Assembly: GCA_965237765.1 (NCBI GenBank)
Contig: OZ250157.1
Location: 2,480,001-2,544,000, forward strand
Direction: 5' to 3'
DNA: 64,000 nt
Source of the DNA: WTGJ01 sp965237765
GTDB lineage: Bacteria > Chloroflexota > Anaerolineae > Aggregatilineales > Phototrophicaceae
Numbering within the stretch: the stretch's first letter is position 1; each line of letters starts with the position of its first letter. The translations under genes and the position numbers were made by a program. This document shows, piece by piece, positions 7,379-16,366 of this stretch. A model generated the notes under the pieces. The model was given only the letters and a program-made list of their open reading frames with translations, was not told where the DNA came from and did not search any database.

Positions 7379-8977
7379 TCACTCCTCCAGCGCAATTGGC
7401 AAGGTGAAATAGAAGACGGAACCACGACCCGGGGCGCTGCGGAGGTGCAGACGTCCCTGGTGCGCGCTAACGATGGACTTCACCAGGTATAGCCCGAGCC
7501 CGGCGCCCGGCGTGCTGCGGCTCAGCTTGTCATCGACGCGGTAAAAGCGCTCGAAGATGCGATCTATTTCTCGCTCAGCAATACCCATTCCCTCATCGCG
7601 CACGAAAAGGAGCACTTCCTCTTCACGGCGCTCTCCGCCAATTTCCACTTCGCCACCTGCGGGAGAATACTTCAGCGCGTTGCTCAGCAAATTCTCGAAT
7701 ACTTCGCGGATTCGGTCTTCATCGGCGCGAATGGTCGGGAAATCAGGTGGGAAACGCAATGAAATTCGGTGCGTCTCGCTCTGAGTGCGGAAGCGGGCCG
7801 CCAAACGAGCCACCAATTGAGGTAGATCGACCTCGCTCAGCTGCAAGACGAAGCCATCTTGCGCTTGCAAGCGGCTGGCGTTGAGCATGTTTTTGATGAG
7901 CGCATCCAGGCGATCGGCTTCCTCGTCGATGACTTGTAAGCCTTCAACGATGGTTGCGCGGTCCCAACTGGCATCGGTTCGCAGCAACGTATTTGCGTAG
8001 CCTTTGATGAGCGCCACGGGCGTCTTTAGTTCATGTGAGATGGTCGAGATGAAGAGGTTCTGCTGCTCTTGCTCGAGCATTTTCCGAGAAAGATCACGAA
8101 TGTTGGCGATAACTCCCAGGAGCTTGCCCCTATTTTGGTGGCGTAATGGCGCGTAGGTAACGCCGATATAAAAGGGCAAACCATCGCGCCGCACAATTTT
8201 TCCTTCGCAATATAGCGTGGGTTGGTCGGCGGGATTCTCAGGCCAACCAGCGGCGATTGCTTCCCGTAAATCAAGGACATCTGCGCTGCGCCAGGCAAGC
8301 AACTCTTCATAATTTCGCCCATAGGCGGTCAACGCCGGCCAGCCACTCATTCGCTCCAGTGCCGGATTCAGATTCTCGACGCGCAACTCGCTATCAAGGA
8401 TGAGGATGCCATCGGCGCTATGCTTGACTAGGGTAGCGAGGCGCTGTCGCTCCTGCTGGACGCTTCGGAATAGGTCGGCGTGGTGGATGGCGATGGCTGC
8501 CTGCGCCGTGATGGTTTGAAGCGCCTGCCCTAGAAATTCCGTAACTTCGGAATGGTATGAGCGGAAGATGAACAAGATGCCGAGCAAATCCTGTTCGAAG
8601 GATAGGGCGATGGGGATAGTCTGCCGCCATTCTGGCGAGAGGCTCGCGGCCATTTGGTTCAATGTGTCTTCGAGGTGTGTTTTGTCACGAGGCGCCGCGC
8701 CCAGCTCTGTCAGCCCACCCAAGCTATCTACAAGTTGGCGGAACAGTTCATCGAATTGTGGCCTTTGTTCAGGATCAATGCCCAATTCACTGGCGATATA
8801 GAAATCGCCGTCCTCGCCGCGCAGCGAGATGATGCCACCTTGCCCGGCGAGCAATCGCACGACGAATTTAAGGCAACGTCGGGTTACTTCTTCGAGTTCC
8901 AGCTTCTCACTGATTGCGCGCACCATTTGCAGGAGGTCGCTGCCGTGGCGCGCGGAGATTTCCGGTAACATCAACAT
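7379..8977 (-). CDS. Soluble GAF-PAS hybrid sensor histidine kinase
   Basis: 532 residues from ATG at 8977, no membrane segment. Residues ~15-170 form a GAF-like sensor; ~178-300 a PAS domain (A-D-G-I-L-I-L-D, then G-V-I-A-N-I-R-D-L-S); ~303-370 the HisKA dimerisation domain with phospho-acceptor His315 in S-H-E-L-K-T-P; ~410-532 the HATPase with N-box N-L-L-S-N-A-L-K-Y-S, G1 D-E-G-M-G-I and G2 G-A-G-L-G-L-Y. It should autophosphorylate in response to an intracellular signal. The frame is open to 9283 but that would overlap mutS and lie upstream of the promoter; an extended -10 ends 7 bases before 8977, so the mRNA is probably leaderless. No receiver gene is adjacent; the CpXC gene follows directly. 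Confidence 0.88.
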   Translation of the reverse strand: MLMLPEISARHGSDLLQMVRAISEKLELEEVTRRCLKFVVRLLAGQGGIISLRGEDGDFYIASELGIDPEQRPQFDELFRQLVDSLGGLTELGAAPRDKTHLEDTLNQMAASLSPEWRQTIPIALSFEQDLLGILFIFRSYHSEVTEFLGQALQTITAQAAIAIHHADLFRSVQQERQRLATLVKHSADGILILDSELRVENLNPALERMSGWPALTAYGRNYEELLAWRSADVLDLREAIAAGWPENPADQPTLYCEGKIVRRDGLPFYIGVTYAPLRHQNRGKLLGVIANIRDLSRKMLEQEQQNLFISTISHELKTPVALIKGYANTLLRTDASWDRATIVEGLQVIDEEADRLDALIKNMLNASRLQAQDGFVLQLSEVDLPQLVARLAARFRTQSETHRISLRFPPDFPTIRADEDRIREVFENLLSNALKYSPAGGEVEIGGERREEEVLLFVRDEGMGIAEREIDRIFERFYRVDDKLSRSTPGAGLGLYLVKSIVSAHQGRLHLRSAPGRGSVFYFTLPIALEE

Positions 8978-8983
8978 GTAGGC

Positions 8984-8992
8984 ATTGTAGCA
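8984..8992 (-). promoter_or_regulatory. Extended -10 element of the histidine kinase gene
   Basis: Minus-strand TGC-TACAAT (8992-8984). The predicted start point falls on or next to the A of the ATG at 8977, so a leaderless transcript is expected. No convincing -35 is seen, consistent with an extended -10 promoter. Confidence 0.5.
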
Positions 8993-9026
8993 TGGGCCAC
9001 GCGCCGTTTGCGTTGGCTTCGCTGTA

Positions 9027-9055
9027 TTGTTACCCACAGGCTGCGCTGTTAGAAT
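9027..9055 (+). promoter_or_regulatory. Predicted mutS promoter
   Basis: TTGTTA (9027-9032), 17-base spacer, TAGAAT (9050-9055) with an upstream TGT that makes it an extended -10. The predicted start is near 9062, only ~12 bases before the mutS ATG. It lies back to back with the histidine kinase promoter in a 96-base divergent region. Confidence 0.55.
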
Positions 9056-9073
9056 GGCGCGAAACAGGCGTGA

Positions 9074-11716
9074 ATGACATTGGCTACGATCTCCCCCCTG
9101 CGCGAGCAATATCTGCGCATTAAGAGCGATTATCCCGATTGCCTGCTCTTCTTTCGGCTGGGCGATTTCTACGAGACATTTGATGGTGATGCGGAAATCG
9201 TGGCGCGGGAGCTGGATATCGTCCTGACAGGGCGCAGCTTCAGAAAAGGGACGCGAGTTCCCATGGCAGGCGTGCCCCACCATTCACTGGAAAATTACCT
9301 GGTTGCGTTGCTGGATCGCGGTTACCACGTGGCCATATGCGACCAGGTCGGGGACTTCAAGCCCAGCACTGGTTTGGTGGAGCGCAAGGTAACGCGCGTG
9401 TTGACCCCTGGCACGCTGCACGAACCTTCTCTGCTCGCTGAGCACGAATCAAATTATTTGCTCGCGATTGTTCCAGTGGCGCTGAAAGGAGAGCGCAGCT
9501 GGACGCAGGCTGGCCTGGCCTATTGTGATTTCTCTACTGGTGAATTCGCCGCGACACAATTCACTGGCGATGATGTGGGTATGCAGATCCTGGAAGAATT
9601 AGCGCGCCTCAAACCCCGTGAAGTGCTATTGCCCATCAGCTGGGAAAAAACTGGCATCACTTTCCCCGCTGGCATGCATTGCAGCCATTTCCCGGATTGG
9701 GTCTGTGATGATGATCGCGCCGAGCGAGAACTACGCACGCATTTCAACGTACGGACTTTGCAGGGATTTGGGTTGGAAGCGATGCCGCTGGCCGTTGCTG
9801 CAACTGGTGCAGTGCTGCATTACTTGCGCGAAACGCAGAAAGGTATGTTGACGCAGCTGCGCCATTTGCGAGCGTATTCCACGAGCCAATTCATGACGTT
9901 GGATGTGGCGACGCGACGAAATCTGGAACTCACAGAAACCATTCGCGAGCGTGGGGAGAAAGGTAGCCTCTGGGGTGTGCTCAAAGCGACGGAAACGGCG
10001 ATGGGCGCACGCACCCTGCTCTCCTGGATCAAACAACCTCTGCTCGATATCGACCGCTTGAATCGGCGGCTGGATGCGGTCGAAGCGCTCACCTTGCGAG
10101 ACGCGAAGCGCGAATCTCTTCGGGAAAACTTGAAAGCGATCGTTGATCTGGTGCGCTTGGCGCAACGCATCTTGCTCCAGCGCGCCAACCCGAAGGAACT
10201 GCTGAGCCTCAAGCATAGCCTAGCCCGTTTGCCAGAAATCCAATCCATTTTGGCCGAAGAAACGGCGCTGTTGCCCATCTCCCGGCGTTTGCTTCCCTGC
10301 CAGGCCGTCCAGGATCTGATCGGCGCGGCTATCGCAGAAGACGCGCCTGTCAATATGAATAAACATGGGAGCATCCGCGCTGAATATTCAGAAGAATTGG
10401 CGGACATTCTGCGCGAGACGGCGCACGCGCGCCAATGGATTGCCGAGCTGGAGCCTCGGGAACGGGAACGCACGGGCATCAACAACTTGAAGGTGGGCTA
10501 TAACAAGGTCTTCGGCTATTACCTGGAAGTGAGCAAGACAAATGAGGCGAAGGTGCCGGCGGATTATATTCGCAAGCAGACGCTGGTCAACGCCGAACGT
10601 TACATCACACCTGAGCTGAAGGAATACGAGACGCAGGTGCTTAACGCGGAGGAAGAAATCCTCGCCTGTGAGCGACGCTTATATGCGGATATCTTGCGTC
10701 AGGTTAGTGAGCACTGTGACGAAATTCGGCGGACGGCGACCGCTATCGCCTCGCTGGATGCGACGCTCTCCCTCGCCATCGTCGCAGTGCGCGAAGCTTA
10801 TTGTCGGCCACAATTGACCGAAGCAAACGTGTTGCGAATCCGCAATGGTCGCCACCCGGTCGTCGAGCGTATGCTGCCAGCCGACCAGCAGTACATTCCC
10901 AATGACACGCATTTCGACGCCGATTCGCGCATCCACATCATCACCGGCCCGAATATGTCCGGTAAGTCGACATACATTCGCCAGGTCGCCATCATCACGT
11001 TGATGGCTCAGATTGGCTCCTTCGTGCCGGCGGACGAGGCTAGGATCGGTCTCGCCGATCGTATCTTCGCGCGGATTGGCGCGCAAGATGAAATTCACGC
11101 GGGCCAGAGCACATTCATGGTTGAGATGGTGGAGACCGCACGCTTGCTTTCCGGTAGCACTGAGCGCAGTTTGCTCATCATCGACGAAGTCGGGCGTGGC
11201 ACATCTACTTATGATGGCCTGGCGATCGCACGCGCAGTATTGGAATACATACACGATCAGCCGCAATTGAATTGTCGCACGCTCTTTGCGACGCATTTTC
11301 ACGAATTGACCGAACTGCCCAATACGTTACCGCGCGCGGAGAATTTCAACGTCTTGGTTGCGGAAGAAGGCGAGCGTGCCATCTTCACCCATCGGCTTAC
11401 AGCTGGTGGCGCCAATCGCAGCTATGGTGTGCATGTAGCGCAATTGGCTGGGATGCCACCACCGGTCGTTTCACGCGCGCAGAACTTGCTTCGACAGTTG
11501 GAAAGCCAGGCGGTGCGGTCAGTGGCTAATGCCCATACACCCGTGCCTCAACCTGCCAAAGCGAAAATCCCGCCGAATTTCTCTGAGGCCAAAGCGATCA
11601 ATGTGAAAACGCCTGTGCGGGAAACGGTCAACATTGAAGACGAAGCGAAAACTTCCTCACCTGCTGCGATTTCGCCTGACCAGCTATCCCTGTTTCTCGA
11701 TACGTTACCGGAATAA
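9074..11716 (+). CDS. mutS: DNA mismatch repair protein MutS
   Basis: 880 residues, full length. The mismatch-reading Phe-x-Glu is F32-Y33-E34 in G-D-F-Y-E-T-F. The connector, lever and clamp domains follow. The ATPase carries Walker A G-P-N-M-S-G-K-S-T (about residue 625), the S-T-F-M-V-E-M segment, Walker B L-L-I-I-D-E-V-G-R-G-T-S and A-T-H-F-H-E-L. The last ~90 residues are a low-complexity linker ending in Q-L-S-L-F, resembling a beta-clamp binding peptide (Q-L-(S/D)-L-F). Its promoter is divergent from the kinase gene. No mutL is adjacent. The stop is 18 bases from the end of the convergent DUF1385 gene. Confidence 0.97.
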   Translation: MTLATISPLREQYLRIKSDYPDCLLFFRLGDFYETFDGDAEIVARELDIVLTGRSFRKGTRVPMAGVPHHSLENYLVALLDRGYHVAICDQVGDFKPSTGLVERKVTRVLTPGTLHEPSLLAEHESNYLLAIVPVALKGERSWTQAGLAYCDFSTGEFAATQFTGDDVGMQILEELARLKPREVLLPISWEKTGITFPAGMHCSHFPDWVCDDDRAERELRTHFNVRTLQGFGLEAMPLAVAATGAVLHYLRETQKGMLTQLRHLRAYSTSQFMTLDVATRRNLELTETIRERGEKGSLWGVLKATETAMGARTLLSWIKQPLLDIDRLNRRLDAVEALTLRDAKRESLRENLKAIVDLVRLAQRILLQRANPKELLSLKHSLARLPEIQSILAEETALLPISRRLLPCQAVQDLIGAAIAEDAPVNMNKHGSIRAEYSEELADILRETAHARQWIAELEPRERERTGINNLKVGYNKVFGYYLEVSKTNEAKVPADYIRKQTLVNAERYITPELKEYETQVLNAEEEILACERRLYADILRQVSEHCDEIRRTATAIASLDATLSLAIVAVREAYCRPQLTEANVLRIRNGRHPVVERMLPADQQYIPNDTHFDADSRIHIITGPNMSGKSTYIRQVAIITLMAQIGSFVPADEARIGLADRIFARIGAQDEIHAGQSTFMVEMVETARLLSGSTERSLLIIDEVGRGTSTYDGLAIARAVLEYIHDQPQLNCRTLFATHFHELTELPNTLPRAENFNVLVAEEGERAIFTHRLTAGGANRSYGVHVAQLAGMPPPVVSRAQNLLRQLESQAVRSVANAHTPVPQPAKAKIPPNFSEAKAINVKTPVRETVNIEDEAKTSSPAAISPDQLSLFLDTLPE

Positions 11717-11734
11717 CAGGTTTTCTTCCTGCGC

Positions 11735-12709
11735 TCAGGTTTTCTCTGCTGCGAAGGTGGGCGAAACAGCCTGCGGGTTTGGTGCGGGAATTTGCGCTTC
11801 CTGTTCGGCGAGCAAGCCTTCGGATACCAACACCCGTTGGAAAGCGACGATGGCCACTTCAATCATCGCCAATTCCGGATGGCGCGTCGTGAGGTGTTGC
11901 AAGGCCAGGTTAGGGAGGATGAGCAAACGGACGAGCGGATGCTGGCGGTGGCGGGCGGTGAAGCGCAGCAGCTCGTAGGAGACGCCGGCGATGACGGGGA
12001 TGAGCGTCAGGCGTGAGGCGACCAGCGTCAAGAATGGCGGCCGCCCCAATAGCGAGAAAAAGAATACGCCAACAAAGACGACCGTGAGCAAAAAAGCAGT
12101 GCCGCAACGCGGATGCTCGATCGGAAAACGTGTGACGTTTTCCGGCGTTAGCTCGGCGCCGGCTTCATAAGCATTGATGGTTTTGTGTTCCGCGCCGTGA
12201 TAACGAAAGATGCGCTTCACATCCGGCAGCAGACCTATGAGCGAGATGTATGCGATGAGGATGCTGAGTTGCACGGCGCCTTCGATGAAGTTGACGATCG
12301 TAGGGTGGTCGCGCAAATCAAGCGCACGTTGCAATCCACTGGCGATTGTCGTTGGCAGGAGGAAGAAAACGCCGAGGCCGATGAGAAGCGAGACGGCGAC
12401 AGTCGCCCAGCCGATCGGGCCATTGAAATTGATGTCCTCCTCTTCGCCGATGGCCACATCCGCCGCCCACATGAGCGCGCGCGTACCGAGCGCCAGCGCA
12501 TCCCAGAGACCAATGAGCCCACGAAGAAAAGGCGTCTTGATGAGGCGACCGCGGTAGAGGCGCTCATTGAGGGGTTGTTCGTGCACTACGATTTGCCCGG
12601 CCGGGTCGCGCACAGCGATCGCTGCGGTGTGCACGCCGCGCATCATCACACCCTCGATAACCGCCTGTCCACCGTATGAGAAGCGCATCGGCTTCATGTT
12701 TTCGTTCAT
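11735..12709 (-). CDS. DUF1385 (YqhQ-like) membrane protein
   Basis: 324 residues from ATG at 12709. N-terminal G-G-Q-A-V-I-E-G-V-M-M-R-G is the DUF1385 signature; about five hydrophobic helices follow, and the conserved Y-H-G-A-E-H-K-T-I-N-A-Y-E and H-P-R-C-G-T-A-F motifs are intact. The conserved His/Glu/Cys residues hint at metal binding, but function is unknown. In many bacteria the gene sits beside prmC/prfA, which is not the case here. The frame opens at 12721, but an extended -10 covers 12717-12725, so the start must lie downstream; 12709 puts the ATG at the predicted +1. Confidence 0.85.
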   Translation of the reverse strand: MNENMKPMRFSYGGQAVIEGVMMRGVHTAAIAVRDPAGQIVVHEQPLNERLYRGRLIKTPFLRGLIGLWDALALGTRALMWAADVAIGEEEDINFNGPIGWATVAVSLLIGLGVFFLLPTTIASGLQRALDLRDHPTIVNFIEGAVQLSILIAYISLIGLLPDVKRIFRYHGAEHKTINAYEAGAELTPENVTRFPIEHPRCGTAFLLTVVFVGVFFFSLLGRPPFLTLVASRLTLIPVIAGVSYELLRFTARHRQHPLVRLLILPNLALQHLTTRHPELAMIEVAIVAFQRVLVSEGLLAEQEAQIPAPNPQAVSPTFAAEKT

Positions 12710-12716
12710 GCTGGCT

Positions 12717-12725
12717 ATCATAGCA
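12717..12725 (-). promoter_or_regulatory. Extended -10 element of the DUF1385 gene
   Basis: Minus-strand TGC-TATGAT (12725-12717). The next ATG on that strand (12709) is 8 bases from the last T, where transcription would begin, so the message is probably leaderless. This decides the gene start. Confidence 0.5.
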
Positions 12726-12752
12726 CAGCCAGACGGCGAATAGGATGGCGAT

Positions 12753-14542
12753 ATGCAGAACGAGGAGGCGAAGCCGATTCGGGCTAACCTCTCTCGCCGC
12801 GAATTCGGTCAATGGAGTGCAGGCTTGCTGGCTGCGGGGCTCATCGCGCGTGCGCGCGCGATGGCGGCGGACGATAGAGGTTCATTGGCACTATCCGACG
12901 TCTTCTTCAGCCCCCCCCCCATTACGATTTCTTTCGCACCGGCATCTACGAGCCATACGGGGTTGGTTGGACCGTCTGGGGCTATTTACCATTAATCCGC
13001 TGGCAGACGAATATGGCCGGTTACCTCAAAGCGATCGAGCGGCATCGTGAGACAGGTATCGGCTTCCAAGCGCGGGTGGAATGGAACGCCGTTCGCAATG
13101 GCATGCCGATCTTCACGCTTGAAAATGATGAGGCGGCCATTCGCGATTTGGCTGGCGAAATCATCACCGTGCCTGGTCCGCGGGCGAAACCTAATTCTGC
13201 AGCCATCAGCCGCTCTTCCAGGCTAATTTGCGTTACCAGATTGACCTGGCGCTCAGCGGCGCAGGCGAAGGGCTCGCGCCAGATGCGTTGATGTTCGATT
13301 GCCAGACGGCGGCCCCCTCACGTATCGCTATGGCGGTTGCTTCTGCGACCGTCGCCTGGAAGATTTCCGCGAATGGTTGCTCAATCAGAAAGCGGGTGGC
13401 TTGTCTTTGTCGGATGAATCCGTCGAACTGGCGGCATTTGATTATCGCGAGTACCGGCACTCCAAGGGTTACACGGTGGAAAATTACAACGAATCGGTCA
13501 ATCGCTGGCCGAATGCCATCCCGTTTTCTGAAGAATACCGCCTCTTCCAGCTGCAATACTTGCTGACACTGATCCAGCAACTTATCGATTACGCGCGCGA
13601 GCAAGTTGGCGACGCCCTCGCTTTCAACACCTCGGCGCCACTCACACACGCGCCGCGCCTCGTTCTTAACGTATCCTCGAGCCATTACACCGTGGAGGCC
13701 GGTCATTAAGCCGACCAGAGAGCGCCAGCGGATGAGATGTTCTCGCACTACAAACTCGTGGGCGCCATCAAACGGCCGCTCGTGCTAACAGCGCTACCGA
13801 ATCTAGATTGGCAGACGATGGCGCTCGAAGGCCACCAAACCTGGCGCGCAGCTGGATCGCTCAGGCATATGCCAGTGGCGCGCTCTGCATGGTGCCGATC
13901 GAACAATGGGCATACCGTGGCACAAGTCACCTATGGGATCGCAGTCGGCCAGGAGAATATGCGACGATCTATCAATTCATTCAGCAGCAGAGCACTCTGT
14001 TTGACGACTATGAACCGGCCGCCCAGATCGCGTTACTTTACGTGCACGCCGCTTTCAGGAGGAATCCCCAAACGCACCACACAGTCGTTCGGATGTTAAC
14101 GCGCGCCAGTGTGCCGTTCAGCTTGTTCATTGTCGGTGATGAATGGTGGCCGTATCCCAAATCTACGTCGGCAACCGACGATTTTACGCGCCTGCTCACA
14201 ACCACCGACGTGGTGCGAGTTGATGCAGCGCAGCGTGGTTTTCTCGTTTCGCTGGTTGATTTTCGCAACAGTGCCAATTGGGATGACTAGCGCACCCGCA
14301 TGAGCGCGCCAGCTGTTTGCCACCTGCTGAATCGTAATTGTTCGGCGCTCGATGAGCATTTTTCCCTGCCAGGGGAATTCACAGTGATAATCTCGCGCAA
14401 TATTTACGGGAATATCTTCGAGCAAGCCACACTTGATGCGTCTGGCGCCGATAGCCAAACGCTTCGCGCCACCAACGATTCGGAAATCACCGAGATTCTG
14501 GTACCCAATCTGAATTACTTGGCCGTTCTCGAGTTACGGTAA
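12753..14542 (+). pseudogene. Decayed Tat-exported glycosidase-like gene
   Basis: One protein is spread over three frames. It begins (12753) with a twin-arginine signal: S-R-R-E-F then a hydrophobic stretch ending A-R-A. The frame shifts at a run of ten C (12911-12920) into P-H-Y-D-F-F-R-T-G (to ~13200), again near 13200 into Q-A-N-L-R-Y-Q-I-D-L, and again near 13299 into D-G-G-P-L-T-Y-R-Y-G-G-C-F-C-D. A TAA stops it at 13707-13709, the same frame continues to ~13850, then another shift leads to A-Q-A-Y-A-S-G-A, a TAG at 14288-14290 and a final piece to 14542. C-F-C-D-R followed by F-R-E-W-L, and Y-E-P-A-A-Q-I-A-L-L-Y near the C-terminus, recall GH42-type glycosidases and their trimerisation domain. 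At least four frameshifts and two stops make this non-functional unless the assembly is wrong. Confidence 0.8.
12911..12920 (+). repeat. Homopolymer run of ten C
   Basis: It is the site of the first frame break of the pseudogene: adding one C or removing two would join the Tat-signal segment to the downstream frame. A run this long is prone to replication slippage and also to base-calling error. Confidence 0.9.
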
Positions 14543-14557
14543 CGGTTGTACCCTCCT

Positions 14558-16288
14558 TCATCCTGGGTATGCAGGTCGCAAATCCTGGATATTCAGATCA
14601 ATCGTGCGTCGTCCATTCCACACATTGCCCTCGACGAACGTGGCGACATCGACCCGAGGCGCCAACGTATTCCGCAAATCCCCCATATTGAACGCTATGC
14701 CGCGTAGCGTCCCACCGGCCGGATTCACGAATTGCACACTCAGGTGTGCGCCATCTTTGCCGATTGCTCGCGCTCGCCTCACGCGTAAACCGCCCACCTG
14801 GAAGAGTGGCTGCGGATTGCCATACCCGGTTGGCTCGAGTTGTGCCAGCTCATCGATCAACGCGAGCGAAATTTGCTCTGGCCGCAATTCAGCATCCAGC
14901 CGCAATACGGGTTGCAAGAACTTGCCACGCAGCGTTTTCCGAGCGAGGTGTTGAAGGCGCGCGGTTAGCGCGGCCAGATTTTCATTCCGCACCGTCAAGC
15001 CCGCCGCCGAAACATGTCCGCCATGGCGCACGAGCAGGTCATCACAAGCGTCCAGCGCCTCGATGATATTAAAATCAGGGATGCTGCGGCAGGAAGCGTG
15101 GCTGATCTCTTCGCCCTGCTCCCAGATCACTGCTGGTCGGTAGTATTCTTCTGCCAAACGGCCCGCGACGAGGCCGACGATGCCGTGCAGGAATCCCTCG
15201 TCACCCGCGCAGATGATAGGCGACTTTTCGAGACCGCAATCGCCCAGCCGTTCACGCACTGTTTCCAGCGCCTGAGTTGTGAGCGTTTGGCGGCGGCGAT
15301 TGAGCGCGACCAGCTCGTCGGCCAGCTGAAACGCTTCGCCTTCGTTCTCGCAAAGGAGCAAATCGTAAGCGAGGCGCGCGTCGGCCAGACGGCCGGCGGC
15401 GTTGATGCGCGGAGCGAGGCGGTAACTGATCTTGCCAGCGTCCATTTCGGCGGGCGCAATATCGGCGGCGGCCATCAAAATGCGCAACCCTAGACGCCGC
15501 CCCGCACGGATGACATCCAGCCCCGCATTCACCAACGCCCGGTTGATGGGATCATTTAGAGGCATCAAGTCGGCGACGGTCCCGATGGCCACGAGATCCA
15601 ACAAATCGGAGAGACGGATGCCAGGAAAATTTGTCGGACCATCGCGCCTCCGCTTTTCGCGCAAGAGCGCATAAGCCAGCACGAAAGCCACGCCAACGCC
15701 AGCTAAATCCTCAGAAGGGTACGGACATGCTGCTTGCTTCGGATTGATGACCACCTGCGCCGGTGGCAGAGTCGCACTGATGGTATGGTGATCGGTGATG
15801 ATGACTGTGAGGCCCGCTTCTTGTGCCCATTGCACTGCCTCGTGATCGCGAATGCCGCAATCGACCGTGATGACGAGGGATACTCCTTCGTTCGCCAGAC
15901 GCTGCAAGGACTTGATATTCAGCCCGTAGCCTTCGCGCACGCGGTGGGGAATGTGGGCACGGGCATCGGCGCCGAGGGCTACCAGCGTTTGCATCATGAG
16001 CGCGGTCGCCGTGATGCCGTCTGCGTCGTAGTCACCATAGACGGCGATTCGCTCGCCGCGTTCCAGAGCCGCAAAGATGTGCTCAACCGCCGCCGGTACG
16101 CCGAGCATTACTTCTGGCTGTCGGTGGATGTCCTCCACGTGCAAGAATTGTTGCGCATCGTCCTCCGTGCGCAGACCTCGGTTGAATAAGATTTGTGCCA
16201 GCAGTTGTCGATTCCCCAAACTGGTGAGCTGATTCGCCGAGGCTGGGGGCGCCAATTGCCAGCGTTTTGTAATGCGCGGTTTCACCAC
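14558..16288 (-). CDS. recJ: Single-stranded-DNA-specific exonuclease RecJ
   Basis: 576 residues. DHH-family 5'-3' exonuclease used in recombination and mismatch repair. Motif I Y-G-D-Y-D-A-D-G (residues 84-91), motif II V-D-C-G (142-145), motif III D-H-H at 166-168, and the DHHA1 region with H-G-G-H-x-x-A-A-G near residue 410 are all present; a C-terminal OB-like domain follows. The start codon is GTG at 16288 with a second GTG directly after it. The gene is divergent from fmt across a 78-base region, and its end lies 15 bases from the pseudogene. Confidence 0.93.
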   Translation of the reverse strand: MVKPRITKRWQLAPPASANQLTSLGNRQLLAQILFNRGLRTEDDAQQFLHVEDIHRQPEVMLGVPAAVEHIFAALERGERIAVYGDYDADGITATALMMQTLVALGADARAHIPHRVREGYGLNIKSLQRLANEGVSLVITVDCGIRDHEAVQWAQEAGLTVIITDHHTISATLPPAQVVINPKQAACPYPSEDLAGVGVAFVLAYALLREKRRRDGPTNFPGIRLSDLLDLVAIGTVADLMPLNDPINRALVNAGLDVIRAGRRLGLRILMAAADIAPAEMDAGKISYRLAPRINAAGRLADARLAYDLLLCENEGEAFQLADELVALNRRRQTLTTQALETVRERLGDCGLEKSPIICAGDEGFLHGIVGLVAGRLAEEYYRPAVIWEQGEEISHASCRSIPDFNIIEALDACDDLLVRHGGHVSAAGLTVRNENLAALTARLQHLARKTLRGKFLQPVLRLDAELRPEQISLALIDELAQLEPTGYGNPQPLFQVGGLRVRRARAIGKDGAHLSVQFVNPAGGTLRGIAFNMGDLRNTLAPRVDVATFVEGNVWNGRRTIDLNIQDLRPAYPG

Positions 16289-16290
16289 AA

Positions 16291-16318
16291 TTCACTCTCT
16301 AACCTGCGTATGTATACT
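16291..16318 (+). promoter_or_regulatory. Predicted fmt promoter
   Basis: TTCACT (16291-16296), 16-base spacer, TATACT (16313-16318). The start would be near 16325, giving a ~42-base leader with GGAGGG before the ATG at 16367. The -10 overlaps the recJ -10 on the other strand. Confidence 0.45.
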
Positions 16319-16322
16319 AGCA
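16314..16322 (-). promoter_or_regulatory. Extended -10 element of recJ
   Basis: Minus-strand TGC-TAGTAT (16322-16314), predicted start near 16307, about 18 bases before the GTG start. It shares bases with the opposing fmt -10, so the two promoters probably exclude each other. Confidence 0.4.
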
Positions 16323-16366
16323 GCAAGCGGTTATGCCTGTGAACAGTGTCGAGTGGTGGAGGGCGA

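Noticed and set aside
9820..11302. Long minus-strand frames (221 and 207 residues) inside mutS
   Set aside because: Antisense of an intact mutS with all catalytic motifs; composition is Arg/Ser biased.
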